This document shows, one piece after another, positions 4,488 through 5,441 of a stretch of 5,441 nt of DNA. Every line of letters begins with the position of its first letter. The first letter of the stretch is position 1. The translations under genes and the position numbers were made by a program. This DNA comes from Verrucomicrobiota bacterium (GTDB taxonomy: Bacteria; Verrucomicrobiota; Verrucomicrobiia; Limisphaerales; UBA1096). The notes below the pieces were generated by a model, which saw only the letters and a list, made by a program, of their open reading frames with translations, made no database searches and was not told the origin of the DNA. The stretch is from NCBI GenBank assembly GCA_003972865.1, contig QOAX01000050.1, positions 1 through 5,441 of the forward strand. Direction: 5' to 3'.

Positions 4488-5441
4488 TTACTCGACCAGT
4501 TTGACCCGGTAAAAGCGCATCGGTTGTAAACACCAGTGTGGACATTGTTCGGCTGACTTATCCACATAAACCTGTGGGGATGCTTCAATTGTAATGGTGT
4601 CCAGCACATGCCACTTCTTCAGGTCGGAACTGTAAAGCACCTCGTATTTGAGGCCAACCTTGCCATTGATTACCAATTCGGCCAGTTGGACACGTTCCCA
4701 ATATGTCCGAATGTCAGACAAGCGAGGCATCAGTGCCAATACTTCAGCTGTTCTGCCGCCGTGCTTGCGGATGAGGTCGGCGGTTGCAGTTTTTTTGTGC
4801 CTGATAGCCAAATCTAGCGGTGTCTTTCCTTGGTATGGACCAGACACAATTATTGCATTCACTTCCGCACCGTTGGCGATGAGGAGTTCGGTGACCTCAT
4901 TGTGACCCCAAAGAGCCGCCTCATGCAAAGGAGTCACCCCATCCTCATCCTTCGCATTCACATCCATGCCAGCCGCCAAGTACTGTTTAACGGCTTCAAT
5001 GTTTCCTTCTTCGGCAGCATCAATCAGTGCCTTTAATTCTTCAGCCGTTCTGCCGCCGTGATTGCGAAGGAGTGCGATGATTTCTGTATAACCAACGGCC
5101 CGATCCAGCGGTGTTCTGCCTTTATCATCCTTCGCATTCACATCCGCACCCGCAGCGATAAGTAGTGCGGTGGTATTCTTGTGACCCCAACGAGCCGCAT
5201 GATACAAAGGAGTTTTTCCCTCCTTGTCCTTCGCATTCACATAAGCGCCATTGGCAATAAGCAGTTCGGCGACTTCTTTGTGTCCTTCACGAGCCGCACG
5301 ATGCAAAGGGATTCGGCCTTTATCATCCTTCGCATTCACATTCCTACCAGCGGCCAAGTGCTGTTTGACGGCTTCGATGTCCCCTTTTCTGGCAGCATCG
5401 TGAATCGGACCAGCGAAGGCGGTTCCCACCAACATCACGGC
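4488..5441 (-). CDS. Exported ankyrin-repeat protein with C-terminal beta-type module (5' end outside window)
   Basis: 317 residues are visible; residue numbers count from the GTG codon at 5438. The N-terminus runs off the window: the first residues AVMLVGTAFAG look like the end of a signal peptide with an A-F-A cleavage site, so the true start lies a little beyond 5441. Seven ankyrin units follow, at about 10-41, 42-74, 75-107, 108-135, 138-167, 168-203 and 204-233, with the usual TPLHxAAxxGH and ELLIANGAxVNAKD signatures. Units 4 and 7 are shortened and both end HGGRTAE. Residues 241-316 form a different module: KYEVLYSSDLKKW, a Cys pair in CPHWC (299, 303), and a final RFYRVKL, resembling C-terminal modules on exported verrucomicrobial proteins. 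Ankyrin repeats bind other proteins; the partner is unknown and no enzymatic motif is visible. Sample lines of this gene are 47-60% GC against about 62-70% in mcsB and udg, so recent transfer or lineage-specific expansion is possible. Confidence 0.88.
   Translation of the reverse strand, partial: AVMLVGTAFAGPIHDAARKGDIEAVKQHLAAGRNVNAKDDKGRIPLHRAAREGHKEVAELLIANGAYVNAKDKEGKTPLYHAARWGHKNTTALLIAAGADVNAKDDKGRTPLDRAVGYTEIIALLRNHGGRTAEELKALIDAAEEGNIEAVKQYLAAGMDVNAKDEDGVTPLHEAALWGHNEVTELLIANGAEVNAIIVSGPYQGKTPLDLAIRHKKTATADLIRKHGGRTAEVLALMPRLSDIRTYWERVQLAELVINGKVGLKYEVLYSSDLKKWHVLDTITIEASPQVYVDKSAEQCPHWCLQPMRFYRVKLVE
4744..5399 (-). repeat. DNA-level duplicated blocks inside the ankyrin gene
   Basis: CCTTCGCATTCACAT occurs exactly four times (4949, 5129, 5228, 5327), the last three 99 nt apart, which is one 33-residue ankyrin unit. 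A 47-nt stretch at 4975-5021 matches 5353-5399 at 39 positions, and 26 nt at 4744-4769 match 5041-5066 at 24. The gene therefore appears to be built from a first block (units 1-4) and a duplicated second block (units 5-7). Confidence 0.85.

Noticed and set aside
3571..4545. Long minus-strand open frame opposite udg
   Set aside because: Antisense shadow of a conserved gene; its product has no recognisable domain.
4949..5341. Regularly spaced 15-mers as a CRISPR-like array
   Set aside because: The repeats are in frame, encode the VNAKD part of ankyrin units, and the intervening sequence is similar from unit to unit, not unique.

Overview
The window is a chromosomal segment of a GC-rich bacterium, most probably a member of the Verrucomicrobiota. 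Three things suggest this. It carries an mcsA-mcsB-clpC cluster without an adjacent ctsR. Its family 4 uracil-DNA glycosylase has an N-terminal extension. It also encodes a secreted ankyrin protein whose C-terminal module (Y-E-V-x-Y-S-S-D-L-x-x-W ... R-F-Y-R-V) resembles one common on exported proteins of that phylum. The phylum call is inferred from remembered family resemblance, not from a search.

Layout. Bases 1-2119, minus strand, hold a protein quality-control operon read mcsA -> mcsB -> clpC. It encodes a zinc-binding adaptor/activator, a protein arginine kinase, and the N-terminal domain of the ClpC unfoldase, which is cut by the window edge. Together these would mark proteins with phosphoarginine and feed them to the ClpC protease. 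Bases 2120-2351 are non-coding, with a possible terminator for the upstream gene and a weak promoter candidate for mcsA. Bases 2352-3227, minus strand, encode a branched-chain amino acid aminotransferase (ilvE). Bases 3228-3549 separate ilvE from a divergent gene and hold a short plus-strand relic that looks like the start of a class III adenylate/guanylate cyclase. Bases 3550-4401, plus strand, encode an iron-sulfur family 4 uracil-DNA glycosylase. Bases 4488-5441, minus strand, encode an exported ankyrin-repeat protein that runs off the right edge just inside its signal peptide.

The core genes look ordinary and intact. The more unusual signals are a perfect 10-bp palindrome (CTTGGCCAAG) present four times, three of them between genes and one in a variable linker of the glycosylase gene; the cyclase relic, which has lost its metal-binding segment; and the ankyrin gene, whose repeats are still nearly identical at DNA level and whose base composition is less GC-rich than its neighbours. 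I see no tRNA, rRNA, CRISPR array, transposase or phage gene, and no clear undescribed multi-gene system.
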